The notes under the pieces: model-generated
Told to the model about the DNA's origin: nothing
Seen by the model: only the letters and a program-made list of their open reading frames with translations
Database searches by the model: none
Made by a program: the position numbers and the translations under genes
NCBI GenBank assembly: GCA_018302225.1
Contig: JAGVZY010000008.1
Span: 1 to 53,229 of the forward strand
Reading direction: 5' to 3'
DNA length: 53,229 bases
Source of the DNA: Candidatus Woesearchaeota archaeon
Lineage (GTDB): Archaea > Nanobdellota > Nanobdellia > SCGC-AAA011-G17 > JAGVZY01
Shown: positions 15,555-23,859 of the stretch, piece after piece
Position numbering within the stretch: position 1 is the stretch's first letter
How the letters are laid out: every line of letters starts with the position of its first letter

Positions 15555-16220
15555 TTGGCAACAAGTACATTGATAACATTAGCCAATCCGCTTGAAGTTC
15601 TTTGGTACAGAATAGTGCAATTAATTCCTGGATTATTAGCAGCAATAATTTTATTGATTATTGGTTATATTCTTGGACTTGCATTAGGACATTTGTTGAC
15701 TCTTATTCTTGAAAAAATAGGAATAGACAAACATGCTAGTAAGGCAAATTTAATAAAACAAATAGGACACACACATTTTGGATCGATCATAGGTGAAATA
15801 TTAAAATGGTGGGTGTTTATAATCTTTTTACAAGCTGCAGTTGCACTTGTAGATTTAGGTTCACTATCAGATGTTTTAAACAGATTTGTTTTGTGGCTGC
15901 CTAATTTAATTGTTGCAATAGTAGTAATATTATTTGCATTAATTTTTGCACACTATATCGAAATAAAAATTGTAGAAAATACAAAAGTGAAAGGCGCAGG
16001 TCTTTCAGCAGGAATTTTTAAATGGGCTATTATAATAATGGCAGTAATAATTGCATTGAATCAGATTGGAATTAATATTGCTGTATTAGAATATACTTAT
16101 TTGATTGCTGTAGCTAGTGTAGGTTTAGGTGTTGCACTTGCTCTGGGTATTGGTATAGGAAATACAATTAAAGGTGCAGAAGGCAAGAAAATGTTAGATT
16201 CTATCAAAAGGGCTGTATAA
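15555..16220 (+). CDS. Conserved TM-helix (MscS-related) membrane protein
   Basis: Start chosen at TTG 15555, six bases after a near-perfect AGGAGGTG Shine-Dalgarno (15541-15548); the GTG at 15546 lies inside that site. The product has about five membrane segments and the Gly-rich final stretch Ala-Ser-Val-Gly-Leu-Gly-Val-Ala-Leu-Ala-Leu-Gly-Ile-Gly, as in the conserved TM-helix repeat family (PF05552) related to mechanosensitive MscS channels. It has no cytoplasmic MscS beta domain. A role in osmotic or mechanosensitive conductance is plausible but unproven. Confidence 0.75.
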   Translation: MATSTLITLANPLEVLWYRIVQLIPGLLAAIILLIIGYILGLALGHLLTLILEKIGIDKHASKANLIKQIGHTHFGSIIGEILKWWVFIIFLQAAVALVDLGSLSDVLNRFVLWLPNLIVAIVVILFALIFAHYIEIKIVENTKVKGAGLSAGIFKWAIIIMAVIIALNQIGINIAVLEYTYLIAVASVGLGVALALGIGIGNTIKGAEGKKMLDSIKRAV

Positions 16221-16243
16221 GCCTTTTATTTCTTTTTTTATTT

Positions 16244-16807
16244 TTAAAGATAAATTCTTTTTACTTTATAGATTATTTTCCATGTTTCAAAAAAAGATCT
16301 TAGTTCTTCTGAAGTTGCTAGAGGGATAAGTATACTATTCTTTCCAGCCTTTTCTCCTTTAACTTCAACTAGAAAACTTTTTCTTCCACCTGTTCCATAA
16401 AGTGAATGAGAGAAAGATTCTTTTTTAGTTTTATCTAAGTTTTTGAGTTCATATTGGAATAAGAAGTAAGGTTTTATAGATAAAATATCTGAGATAGATT
16501 TATTCTTTTTTATGCTAAATCCTTCATGAATTAAAGAGTTCCAAAGTAAAGGATCTTCAAGAAGATAAGAAAATTTAGTTTTTGTTATATGTGCAGGGAT
16601 ATTTTCTTTTTCAAACTGCGAATAAGCCTCAGTTATAATTTTGTCTTCAAAGATATTAAATACAAAACAAATATCTATATCCTTAACTATTTCTTTTCCC
16701 TTTACAAAAGAACCAAATAAAAAGATATCATCAATTTCTTTTTTCTTTAGATAGCTCTTGCAGATATTTATCAATTTCTGTCTTTTTAATAAGATTGATT
16801 GTTCCAT
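16244..16807 (-). CDS. Minimal nucleotidyltransferase (MNT-type)
   Basis: Residues 24-50 carry the nucleotidyltransferase beta core Phe-Gly-Ser-Phe-x3-Gly...Asp-Ile-Asp (Gly32-Ser33, Asp43, Asp45), the GSx10DxD signature of the KNTase/MNT superfamily. At 187 aa it exceeds the usual MNT antitoxin size and carries a C-terminal region with a Tyr-Gly-Thr-Gly-Gly-Arg stretch that I do not recognise. Its first 77 bases overlap the end of the HEPN-like gene, so the two are tightly coupled. MNT partners of HEPN toxins AMPylate or neutralise them; that role is inferred from context. Confidence 0.7.
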   Translation of the reverse strand: MEQSILLKRQKLINICKSYLKKKEIDDIFLFGSFVKGKEIVKDIDICFVFNIFEDKIITEAYSQFEKENIPAHITKTKFSYLLEDPLLWNSLIHEGFSIKKNKSISDILSIKPYFLFQYELKNLDKTKKESFSHSLYGTGGRKSFLVEVKGEKAGKNSILIPLATSEELRSFFETWKIIYKVKRIYL

Positions 16808-17108
16808 TTTTTACCTTAATTAAATCTTCATGCTCAACTTTTTGAGAATAAGTTTTTCTATAGATTTTAAATAAAGGACTTAACTCACTATAAATTTCTG
16901 GAAAAAACTTTTCTAAGATTACAAACCTATCTGAGTGATTAGAAGGCATTTTTAAAAGTTGAGAATATATTAAAAAATCACATCCTTCAACCAAAGTTTT
17001 GAAATACATAGTTATTGCTGATTTAATTCTTTTTTTAGATTCATCTTCTTGCGCAGATTCTAGAAATTCTGCTAAAGCTGAGATGATAAGTCTCTTTTGT
17101 TCATCCAT
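16731..17108 (-). CDS. HEPN-like partner of the nucleotidyltransferase
   Basis: All-helical 125-aa protein, with start chosen at ATG 17108, about 28 nt from the TATA box; a TTG at 17123 would add five residues. Helical pattern, size and pairing with an MNT gene suggest a HEPN domain. The region with Tyr-Arg-Lys-Thr-Tyr near residue 90, then a Glu-His-Glu, might be a degenerate form of the R-x4-6-H RNase motif, but that motif is not intact as read, so RNase activity is doubtful. A 77-nt overlap with the next gene ties their expression together. Confidence 0.45.
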   Translation of the reverse strand: MDEQKRLIISALAEFLESAQEDESKKRIKSAITMYFKTLVEGCDFLIYSQLLKMPSNHSDRFVILEKFFPEIYSELSPLFKIYRKTYSQKVEHEDLIKVKNGTINLIKKTEIDKYLQELSKEKRN

Positions 17109-17130
17109 GTCAATATATGACAACAGAGTA

Positions 17131-17140
17131 ATATTTAAAT
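17131..17140 (-). promoter_or_regulatory. TATA box of the HEPN/MNT pair
   Basis: ATTTAAATAT on the minus strand is centred about 28 nt upstream of ATG 17108. It abuts the first copy of the palindromic direct repeat at 17142. Confidence 0.5.
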
Positions 17141-17141
17141 C

Positions 17142-17160
17142 TTTCTGTCAATTAGTGACT
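17142..17160. promoter_or_regulatory. Palindromic repeat, copy 1 (probable operator)
   Basis: TTTCTGTCAATTAGTGACT, repeated exactly at 17180-17198. It contains the inverted pair GTCA-N5-TGAC, typical of a dimeric regulator site, and it occupies the BRE position of the HEPN/MNT promoter, where binding would block initiation. Confidence 0.5.
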
Positions 17161-17179
17161 ATGAGGTTAAAAATGGTCT

Positions 17180-17198
17180 TTTCTGTCAATTAGTGACT
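17180..17198. promoter_or_regulatory. Palindromic repeat, copy 2 (probable operator)
   Basis: Exact 19-bp copy of 17142-17160, 38 bp further from the HEPN/MNT gene pair and about 120 bp upstream of the uS2 gene. Two copies only, so it is not a CRISPR. Confidence 0.5.
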
Positions 17199-17280
17199 TA
17201 TGCGAATATTTATGAAAAATATTATTAATATGTAAATATAAGTAAATAAAAAAGCTAGAACTTAAAAGGCCATAGAAAGT

Positions 17281-17288
17281 TTTATAAA
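17281..17288 (+). promoter_or_regulatory. TATA box of the uS2 gene
   Basis: TTTATAAA centred 35 nt upstream of ATG 17320, giving a leader of about 9 nt or none. Confidence 0.55.
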
Positions 17289-17319
17289 TCAAGTCTAAAT
17301 CTCTTAAACAAGCTATAAA

Positions 17320-17910
17320 ATGACTGAAGAAGAACAATTAATGGTGCCTCTGGACGAGTATTTAAAAGCCGGATTGCACATTGGAACCAAGTTTAGAACT
17401 AAATATATGGCTCCTTTTATCTATAAAGTTAGACCTGATGGTTTGGCTGTTTTAAATATAAAAGAGATAGATAAGAGAATAGAAATAGCTTCTAAGTTTA
17501 TTTCTAGATATGAACCTAATGAAATTCTATTAGTTTGTAGAAGAGAGAATGGTTGGAATGCTTTGGGATTATTTGCAAAAGTAACTGGAATCAAAGCATA
17601 CTTAGGAAGATATCCACCAGGAATTATGACTAATCCTGAATTAAAGAATTTCACAGAAATGAAATTAGTAATTGTTTGCGATCCATGGCCAGATAAAAAT
17701 GTTGTTGATGATGCTTCAAGAACTGGAACTGCAGTTTTAGCTTTATGTGATACTAATAATACTTCAAATAATATTGATTTATTAATTCCATGTAATAATA
17801 AAGGTAAAAAATCGATAGGAATTATATTCTATATTTTAGCAAGAGAATATTTAAAGAGTAGAGGAAAAACTTTGGATATTCCTATTGAAGAATTTACAAA
17901 AGAAGATTAA
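17320..17910 (+). CDS. rps2: Small ribosomal subunit protein uS2
   Basis: Archaeal/eukaryotic-type uS2: N-terminal YLKAGLHIGTK, then Met-x-Pro-Phe-Ile-Tyr-Lys-Val-Arg-Pro-Asp-Gly-Leu, the Arg-Tyr-x-Pro-Gly-x-Met-Thr-Asn-Pro segment and the C-terminal Cys-Asp-Thr-Asn-Asn region, all diagnostic. Length (196 aa) fits archaeal members without the bacterial insertion. It is part of the 30S body. The gene is monocistronic here, separated from enolase by the TM-helix gene and the HEPN/MNT pair. Confidence 0.96.
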   Translation: MTEEEQLMVPLDEYLKAGLHIGTKFRTKYMAPFIYKVRPDGLAVLNIKEIDKRIEIASKFISRYEPNEILLVCRRENGWNALGLFAKVTGIKAYLGRYPPGIMTNPELKNFTEMKLVIVCDPWPDKNVVDDASRTGTAVLALCDTNNTSNNIDLLIPCNNKGKKSIGIIFYILAREYLKSRGKTLDIPIEEFTKED

Positions 17911-17935
17911 GTAAGAAATTATTTAAATCAAATTT

Positions 17936-18676
17936 TTATTTATTTAATTCAATAATTTTATCAGAATAAACACACATTCCTTTTTTATCTAAAATTTCAA
18001 ATCTAAATGTTTTTGATGGATGTTTTGTTCCACGCATTTTTAATATTTCTATACCTCTAATTCTTTCACCATCAATTTTTGAATGATAAATAATAATAAT
18101 TGAATCAACTTCAAACTCTAAAGCTGCAGAAACTGTATCTGATTCTATAGCCTCTTCTTGAGCTGTTAAAACGGCCGTACAGCCCCACTTGTTAATCATT
18201 TCAAATAAAGCAAGTGCTGCTTCTTTTTTTGTAAGTTCATCTCTATATAATAATGCAAATGAAGTAATTGAATCTATAACGATTCTTTTTACTTTTGATT
18301 TTTCAATCATACTTTCAAGAACACCACCACCTTCTGCAAGCATCTTTTTAACTTTTTCAGGTGTATATTCTAAAATTGTAAATTTTCCTTCTTTTTCTGC
18401 TTTAGATAAATCCCAACCGAAATCTTGCATATCCTCAAATAATTTTTTTCTTTTTTCTTCAAAAGTAATATAAAGAACTTTTTCTCCAGACTCTATTCCT
18501 TTCATTAAGAATTGAATTGAAAATATTGTTTTTCCAGAACCAGGACCACCTGCAACTAAATTAATTGAGTTTGGTTTAAATCCTCCAGAAATAAGTTTGT
18601 CAAATCCTTTTATCCCTGTAGATATTCTTTTTGTTGCTGAAATTGCTGCCATAGTAGATTTAGTATTAATAGTCAT
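17936..18676 (-). CDS. KaiC-like RecA-superfamily ATPase
   Basis: Single KaiC domain: STGIKGFDKLISGG lead-in, Walker A GGPGSGKT (residues 43-50), catalytic Glu pair in Thr-Phe-Glu-Glu (73-74), Walker B Ile-Val-Ile-Asp-Ser, and the C-terminal MRGTKH motif typical of archaeal KaiC/GvpD-like proteins. Soluble; such proteins act in signalling or as motility ATPase regulators, and no motility genes are present here. The first ATG is only 12 nt from a TATA-like box, so the second Met (ATG 18652) may be the true start. Confidence 0.85.
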   Translation of the reverse strand: MTINTKSTMAAISATKRISTGIKGFDKLISGGFKPNSINLVAGGPGSGKTIFSIQFLMKGIESGEKVLYITFEEKRKKLFEDMQDFGWDLSKAEKEGKFTILEYTPEKVKKMLAEGGGVLESMIEKSKVKRIVIDSITSFALLYRDELTKKEAALALFEMINKWGCTAVLTAQEEAIESDTVSAALEFEVDSIIIIYHSKIDGERIRGIEILKMRGTKHPSKTFRFEILDKKGMCVYSDKIIELNK

Positions 18677-18740
18677 AACTCTAGTATAAAAAGATTGTGG
18701 TTAGTAAATATTATTTGAATGTACGCTTGAGGGGTTAGCA

Positions 18741-18750
18741 AAATATATAA
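18741..18750 (+). promoter_or_regulatory. TATA box of the SpoIIM-like gene
   Basis: AAATATATAA is centred about 28 nt upstream of ATG 18774 (leaderless). A second TTTATAAA at 18757 is too close to the ATG to serve it. Confidence 0.5.
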
Positions 18751-18773
18751 AGAGAGTTTATAAATAAGATTAT

Positions 18774-19649
18774 ATGGTTTTAGAATCTATTATTAGCCCA
18801 AGTAAAGCAGAGGGTAAACCCTTTGAAACTTTTGTTTTAGGGTTTTTTTATGCAATTTTAGGATTTTTTTTAGCATGGTGGATATTTAAACAGCATATCA
18901 GTTTAGTTATGGTATTTCTAACAGTAATTGCAGTTTTACCCTTATTTTTCTATACTTTAAAATTGGAAGAAAAGAAAGATAGTTTTATTAGAAGTGAAAA
19001 AATTTTGATTAGGGAGCATTTCAAGGCAATAAGATTTTTGATATATATGTTTTTAGGTTTTGTTGTTGCATTTTCTTTAATATTTGTAGTATCTTTTATA
19101 ATTTCTCCTGGATCTTCGGAAAGATTTTTTAGTATTCAATTAGATACTATTCAAGGAATAAATTCAAGAGTTAGCGGGAATTATTTTGCAACCGGAAATT
19201 ATAGTGCAATGGATTCATTTACACGTATTTTAATAAATAATCTTAATGTTTTATTTTTTTGTATAATATTTTCTTTAATTTATGGTGCAGGGGCAATTTT
19301 TATTTTAACTTGGAATGCTTCTGTAATAAGTGCTGCAATTGGAACATTTATAAATAATAATCTAGGCACTTATGCGAGTGCAATAGGCTTAGTAAAAGTT
19401 GGGGGATATTTCCATATCGCTTCATTTGGTTTAATGAGATATGCTTTGCATGGTATTCCTGAAATTGGTGGGTATTTTATAGGTGGTTTAGCAGGAGGAA
19501 TAGTTTCTGTTGCAATTTCTAGGCATGAATTTGGAAGTGCTACATTTTCTAAAGTAATTTCAGATGCTTTATTGTTATTTGTACTTGCAGTAGTTGTATT
19601 AATAATAGCGGCATTAACAGAAGTGTTTGTAACCCCTGTGTTATTCTAG
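18774..19649 (+). CDS. SpoIIM-like (stage II sporulation protein M family) membrane protein
   Basis: Six or seven membrane helices in 291 aa. The pattern Asn-Asn-Leu-x-Val-Leu-Phe-Phe ... Gly-Ala-Gly-Ala-Ile-Phe-Ile-Leu-Thr-Trp-Asn-Ala-Ser-Val (about 157-190), followed by His-Gly-Ile-Pro-Glu-Ile-Gly-Gly-Tyr and a Gly-rich helix, is the SpoIIM/DUF95 signature. The family is widespread in archaea, where its role is unknown; membrane remodelling or peptidoglycan-independent envelope functions have been proposed by analogy. It lies just upstream of AglB but with a separate promoter. Confidence 0.85.
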   Translation: MVLESIISPSKAEGKPFETFVLGFFYAILGFFLAWWIFKQHISLVMVFLTVIAVLPLFFYTLKLEEKKDSFIRSEKILIREHFKAIRFLIYMFLGFVVAFSLIFVVSFIISPGSSERFFSIQLDTIQGINSRVSGNYFATGNYSAMDSFTRILINNLNVLFFCIIFSLIYGAGAIFILTWNASVISAAIGTFINNNLGTYASAIGLVKVGGYFHIASFGLMRYALHGIPEIGGYFIGGLAGGIVSVAISRHEFGSATFSKVISDALLLFVLAVVVLIIAALTEVFVTPVLF

Positions 19650-19671
19650 ATTTATAAACATTAAAGAAAGG

Positions 19672-19680
19672 TTTTTAAAC
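19672..19680 (+). promoter_or_regulatory. TATA box of aglB
   Basis: TTTTTAAAC is centred 28 nt upstream of ATG 19704. Confidence 0.5.
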
Positions 19681-19703
19681 CAAAGTAAATAAAGGTTTTG
19701 AAG

Positions 19704-20441
19704 ATGGAAGAAAGCTCAAAAGAAGAGGCTATTGTAAAGGAGAGATTAAATAATATTGGCTATTTTTTTAAGGATAATAAGAAGTTATTAATTATTTTTA
19801 TTTTAGGTTTGATTTTAATTTTTGGATTATATATCAGAACGAGAAATTTAGATTTGTTAGTTGATAGTACAACTGGAAAGTATATTCCTGCTGATCCTGA
19901 TGCTTTTGCATTTATGAGATATACTAAGTATATTGCAGATCATGGTTCTTTAATGGATATTGATAATATGAGGTATTATCCTTGGGGATATAATAATATG
20001 ATTGAGTTCTCATTATTGAGCTATATGATTGCATATTCATATAAATTTTTACATGTGTTTATTCCAAGTATAACTGTTGAATTAGTTGATGTTACTTATC
20101 CTGCGTTTGCATTTGTTTTAAGTATGATATTTTTCTTTTTGTTTGTAAGAAAAATTTTAGGTTGGAAAGTTGCTATGATTTCAACATTCTTTGTTACAGT
20201 AATGCCCGGATATTTATTTAGAACAATGACTGGTGTTTCTGATAAAGAAGCTATGGCTTTAGTGTTTTTGTTTTTAGCTTTGTGTTTGTATGCTTATAGT
20301 ATCCAAGAAAAGAAATTCTTAAAATCCTTAGGATTTGCTTTAGGCGCAGGAATTGCAACTGCAATTATGGGTTTGATTTGGGGCGGAGTTAGTTTTTTAC
20401 TTTTAAGTATTGATATTGTGTGTGGTATATTAGTTTCATGA
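19704..20441 (+). CDS. aglB: Oligosaccharyltransferase AglB, N-terminal part (frameshifted)
   Basis: N-terminal half of the Stt3/AglB catalytic subunit that transfers lipid-linked glycan to Asn in N-X-S/T. A first membrane helix precedes the external loop with Asp-Pro-Asp (residues 64-66 from this start), the metal-binding DxD near the peptide site, and a second loop Gly-Val-Ser-Asp-Lys-Glu-Ala. ATG 19704 is preferred over TTG 19698. The frame ends at TGA 20441 shortly after GTGTGTGG (20418-20425); dropping one GT unit joins it seamlessly to the next frame. Whether this is a sequencing error, a real mutation or a switch cannot be decided here. Confidence 0.85.
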   Translation: MEESSKEEAIVKERLNNIGYFFKDNKKLLIIFILGLILIFGLYIRTRNLDLLVDSTTGKYIPADPDAFAFMRYTKYIADHGSLMDIDNMRYYPWGYNNMIEFSLLSYMIAYSYKFLHVFIPSITVELVDVTYPAFAFVLSMIFFFLFVRKILGWKVAMISTFFVTVMPGYLFRTMTGVSDKEAMALVFLFLALCLYAYSIQEKKFLKSLGFALGAGIATAIMGLIWGGVSFLLLSIDIVCGILVS

Positions 20442-22318
20442 TTTTAATGCTTGTTACTGGAAGGCAAGATATTTCTGGTATAATTGGTGGATTTCAAAGT
20501 TTAGTAAATACTTTTGCTTTAGTATATTCATTAATTTATATCTTAGTTTTAAAAAATAAACATTTTAACAAATTTAATGAAAAGATTCAAAATTTGATTA
20601 AAATTCCTGAATCTTTACTTGCAGCTTTAATTTCATTTATAGTTGTTATTTTAATAACTCTGCCTCTATGGGGGTACAAATTTATTTATAATAAATATCT
20701 CGAAGTTTCTCAGATGTTGATTAACCCTATCGAAACTGGAAGATGGGCAGTTACTGTTGCTGAAGCACATCATCCTCATTTAGTTGAATGGATTTCGAAT
20801 GTGGGTTGGATAGTATTATTGGCGTCTATTTTTGGAATTGCATTTTTAGTTTATAAGAATTTACATAAACTAAAAGATGAAAAAAGAATTTTAATTTCTG
20901 GAATGATTCTAATTGGAATATTAATAATCTTGTTTAGTAGATATTCTGAAGGTGCTAAATACTTAAATGGGGAATCTGCGATTTCAGAGTTTATTTTATT
21001 AATTGGCTGTTTATTACTAGTTTTACCATTTATATTAGGATTGTTTTCAAATAGAGAAAAATATAAAGAATCTATTTTAAATATTAATAATTTAGTTGTT
21101 TTATTGTTTATATGGTCTATAGTTACATTGATTGCATCAAGAAGTGCAATTAGATTATTGTTAATGGTTATTCCCGTGTTTGCAATATTTTTAAGTTATA
21201 TCTTAGTTTATATATTTGAATTAGCTATAAAAACAAAAGAATCTTGGCTTAAGTGGAGTATTTTAATTTTAATATTTATTTTAATTTTAAATCCAGTTGC
21301 AGTTTTTGGATATAAAGGGATTGCAATTAAATTTTCTCAACAAACTTTAGCTCAAGCAAAATCTTTGGGTCCGGGATATAATAGACAATGGCAATTGGGA
21401 ATGGAATGGGTTAGAGATAATACCCCTAAAGAAGCTGTATTTGCACATTGGTGGGATTATGGTTATTTTGTTCAAGGTGGTGGAGAAAGAGCAACTGTTA
21501 CTGATGGAGGTAATGCTAGAGGTTCATTAAATCATTTTATGGGAAGGTATGTCTTAACTGGAGTGAATGATACTGAAGCATTACAATTCTTAAAAGCACA
21601 TAATGTTTCTTATTTATTAATGGTTTCTGATGAAATAGGAAAATATCCTGCATTTTCTTCAATTGGTGCAGATAAAAATTGGGACAGATATTCTTGGATA
21701 AATATGTTTGCAAGAGATGATCAACAAACTATTGAGAAAAAAGAAGGTGTTGTTAATATTTATACCGGCGGAACAATACTTGATGAAGATTTAATTTATA
21801 ATGGAGAATATTTCCCCCGAGGAAAATCTGGAATTGCTGCAGTTTCTGTACCTTTAATGAAAGATGAAAATTCAAGTATGATAATTATGCAACCTATTGC
21901 TATAATTGTAAATCAAGAAGGAAAAAGAGCTGAAATTCCTGTTGAATGTGTTTATTTCAATGAAAAAGAAATGAAATTTGAGAAAGAAGGTTTAAAAGGC
22001 TGTCTTGTTTTTATTCCTGCAATAAATTCAGATTATAAATCTGCAGACAATTTGAAAACTCTAATGTATGTTTCTGAAAAAGTAAAAGAAGGATTATTTA
22101 CAAGATTATATCTTTTAAATGAAAAGAATGCTTATTTTGAAGAGGTATATAACGATAAACAGGGTGTTCCTTTAGCATTTTATCCATTTGGAAGAATAGT
22201 TGGTCCAATGAAGATATATAAAATAAATTACCCTTCAGATTTACAAGAAAATCCAATATTTTATAAGGATGAACTACCTGATCCAAATGTTGAGAGTCTC
22301 GAAGGAAGATTTGTATAA
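20420..22318 (+). CDS. aglB: Oligosaccharyltransferase AglB, C-terminal part (frameshifted)
   Basis: Continuation of AglB in the +2 frame. About eight membrane helices are followed by the soluble C-terminal domain with the signature Trp-Trp-Asp-Tyr-Gly (residues 344-348 of this frame), which recognises the sequon, and a Ser-Asp-Glu-Ile-Gly-Lys-Tyr region matching the DK/MI-type motif. The Val-Ala-Glu in the external loop (about 113-115) fits the TIXE-type position. The apparent GTG start at 20420 lacks a Shine-Dalgarno site. Joined to the N-terminal part the protein would be about 870 aa, normal for archaeal AglB. Confidence 0.88.
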   Translation: MWYISFMILMLVTGRQDISGIIGGFQSLVNTFALVYSLIYILVLKNKHFNKFNEKIQNLIKIPESLLAALISFIVVILITLPLWGYKFIYNKYLEVSQMLINPIETGRWAVTVAEAHHPHLVEWISNVGWIVLLASIFGIAFLVYKNLHKLKDEKRILISGMILIGILIILFSRYSEGAKYLNGESAISEFILLIGCLLLVLPFILGLFSNREKYKESILNINNLVVLLFIWSIVTLIASRSAIRLLLMVIPVFAIFLSYILVYIFELAIKTKESWLKWSILILIFILILNPVAVFGYKGIAIKFSQQTLAQAKSLGPGYNRQWQLGMEWVRDNTPKEAVFAHWWDYGYFVQGGGERATVTDGGNARGSLNHFMGRYVLTGVNDTEALQFLKAHNVSYLLMVSDEIGKYPAFSSIGADKNWDRYSWINMFARDDQQTIEKKEGVVNIYTGGTILDEDLIYNGEYFPRGKSGIAAVSVPLMKDENSSMIIMQPIAIIVNQEGKRAEIPVECVYFNEKEMKFEKEGLKGCLVFIPAINSDYKSADNLKTLMYVSEKVKEGLFTRLYLLNEKNAYFEEVYNDKQGVPLAFYPFGRIVGPMKIYKINYPSDLQENPIFYKDELPDPNVESLEGRFV

Positions 22319-22324
22319 ACTAAA

Positions 22325-23848
22325 ATGAGAACTGAAAAGATTATAGAAAAATTATTTTATTTTAGTATAATTTTGTTAGGTTTATATTTGTTAATTAGAT
22401 TAATTAACCAATCTCAAGTTATGTGGATTTTTCCTTTAGATTTTGCAAACGATTATAGTGCGCACATTGCAAAAATACACTTTTTAGTTAAATATGGTTT
22501 TAGTGCTATTGTTCCTAATTGGTTTAATGGTTTTCCTGTTCTAAAATATTATCATCCTTTATCTGCAGTTTATGGAAGTATAATCTCTAGAATTGTTGGA
22601 AGTCCACAAGTAGCTATATTCTTAGCGATGATTTCATTTTATATTGCAGGTTTTTTTGCTTGTTATAAAATAATTAAAAATTTTGTTAAAGATTCACAAG
22701 CAAAAGTTTATTCAATAATTTTATTTTTATTTATATTTGCTAATCCTATTGCAATCGGATATTTTTTGAGAATTGGAAAATATGCAGAATTAATGGGTTT
22801 TGTAATTCTCTTGTTTATCTTAAATTTGTTTATAAGTAACAAAGAAAAGGAATTAACTGCCAAATTTTATATTATATTCTCTATACTTGAAGGATTACTG
22901 CTTTTAGCCCATATATCGGTATTTATAGCTAGTTTATTCTTGGTTTTAGGATTTTGGTTAAGTAGAAAAGGGCTAAAAGAAAGAATTTCGTTCTTTATTT
23001 CGTTTTTAGTATCATTAGTATTAACTTCATTTTGGTGGATACCTTTTATTTTTGGGATGCAAAAAACATTTGTAAGTTCATTTTATGGTTTGCAAAGAAC
23101 TATGCTAAGTTCATATGGAGGAACCTTTTTTGACATATTTACTTCATTTTTATTACCTTTAATATTTGTTGGAATTTTTGTATTTTATTATAAGATTGAA
23201 CATATAAGAAAAAAAGAGTTTTATTTTTATTTACCTTCTTTAATTTTAGGTATTTTAATAGTTTTCAGAATCGCAGCTTATCTGCCTTGGATAAATAGAC
23301 CTATAATAGACACGTATAACAATTTTTTTATGATATTAACGGCCATTTTATTATTAAATTTATTTATTAGACTTGAAGAGAGTGTGTTAGTACAAAAATT
23401 AAAATTATTAAATTTAATTAAAATAATAACCGCAATTGCGATAATTATGGGTATTATACTCTCTATAAATTTTACATCTTTCTTTCCTAAGTATACTCAA
23501 GAAAACAAAGATTTAATAAGCACTTTTGAAAAAATTAATGAAAAAGAAAGTATTTGGTTGGTTGGATTTAGCAGCTATAGCAAAGCCTATTATTCATACT
23601 CTGCAGTTCATAATAACCTTTACACCCCCTATGGGTGGGGTGAAGAGAGTGTTCCAACAGAGTATAGAGATAAATTACAATTAGTCGGAATTTATTATAA
23701 TAATAATGAATGCGATAATTTTAAAGAAGTTCTAAAGGAACTTAAAGCAACTAAATTGATAGGTTATAAAGACGAGTGTCTAAAAATTGATAAATGTGAA
23801 TTTAATAAATTAAGTCATGAAAAAGACATTTGTGTTTATAATATCTAA
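22325..23848 (+). CDS. PTPS-related GT-C-like membrane protein, 507 aa
   Basis: Polytopic protein with about ten to twelve helices. After the first helix comes Phe-Ala-Asn-Asp-Tyr-Ser-Ala-His (Asp43) and a Gly-Phe-Pro-Val-Leu-Lys-Tyr-Tyr-His-Pro loop, the pattern of the archaeal 6-pyruvoyl-tetrahydropterin-synthase-related membrane family (PF10131), thought to be GT-C-fold sugar transferases. The tail after the last helix is a soluble domain of about 120 residues with several Cys. It begins 6 nt after aglB, so it belongs to the same transcript and probably to glycan assembly. Confidence 0.65.
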   Translation: MRTEKIIEKLFYFSIILLGLYLLIRLINQSQVMWIFPLDFANDYSAHIAKIHFLVKYGFSAIVPNWFNGFPVLKYYHPLSAVYGSIISRIVGSPQVAIFLAMISFYIAGFFACYKIIKNFVKDSQAKVYSIILFLFIFANPIAIGYFLRIGKYAELMGFVILLFILNLFISNKEKELTAKFYIIFSILEGLLLLAHISVFIASLFLVLGFWLSRKGLKERISFFISFLVSLVLTSFWWIPFIFGMQKTFVSSFYGLQRTMLSSYGGTFFDIFTSFLLPLIFVGIFVFYYKIEHIRKKEFYFYLPSLILGILIVFRIAAYLPWINRPIIDTYNNFFMILTAILLLNLFIRLEESVLVQKLKLLNLIKIITAIAIIMGIILSINFTSFFPKYTQENKDLISTFEKINEKESIWLVGFSSYSKAYYSYSAVHNNLYTPYGWGEESVPTEYRDKLQLVGIYYNNNECDNFKEVLKELKATKLIGYKDECLKIDKCEFNKLSHEKDICVYNI

Positions 23849-23859
23849 TTAGGTGAAAA

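Noticed and set aside
17142-17198. Possible CRISPR array
   Set aside because: Only two 19-bp units, palindromic and abutting a promoter, with no cas genes; they fit operators better.
20420-22318. Independent gene with its own GTG start
   Set aside because: No ribosome-binding site, and the sequence continues the AglB fold directly once one GT unit is removed.
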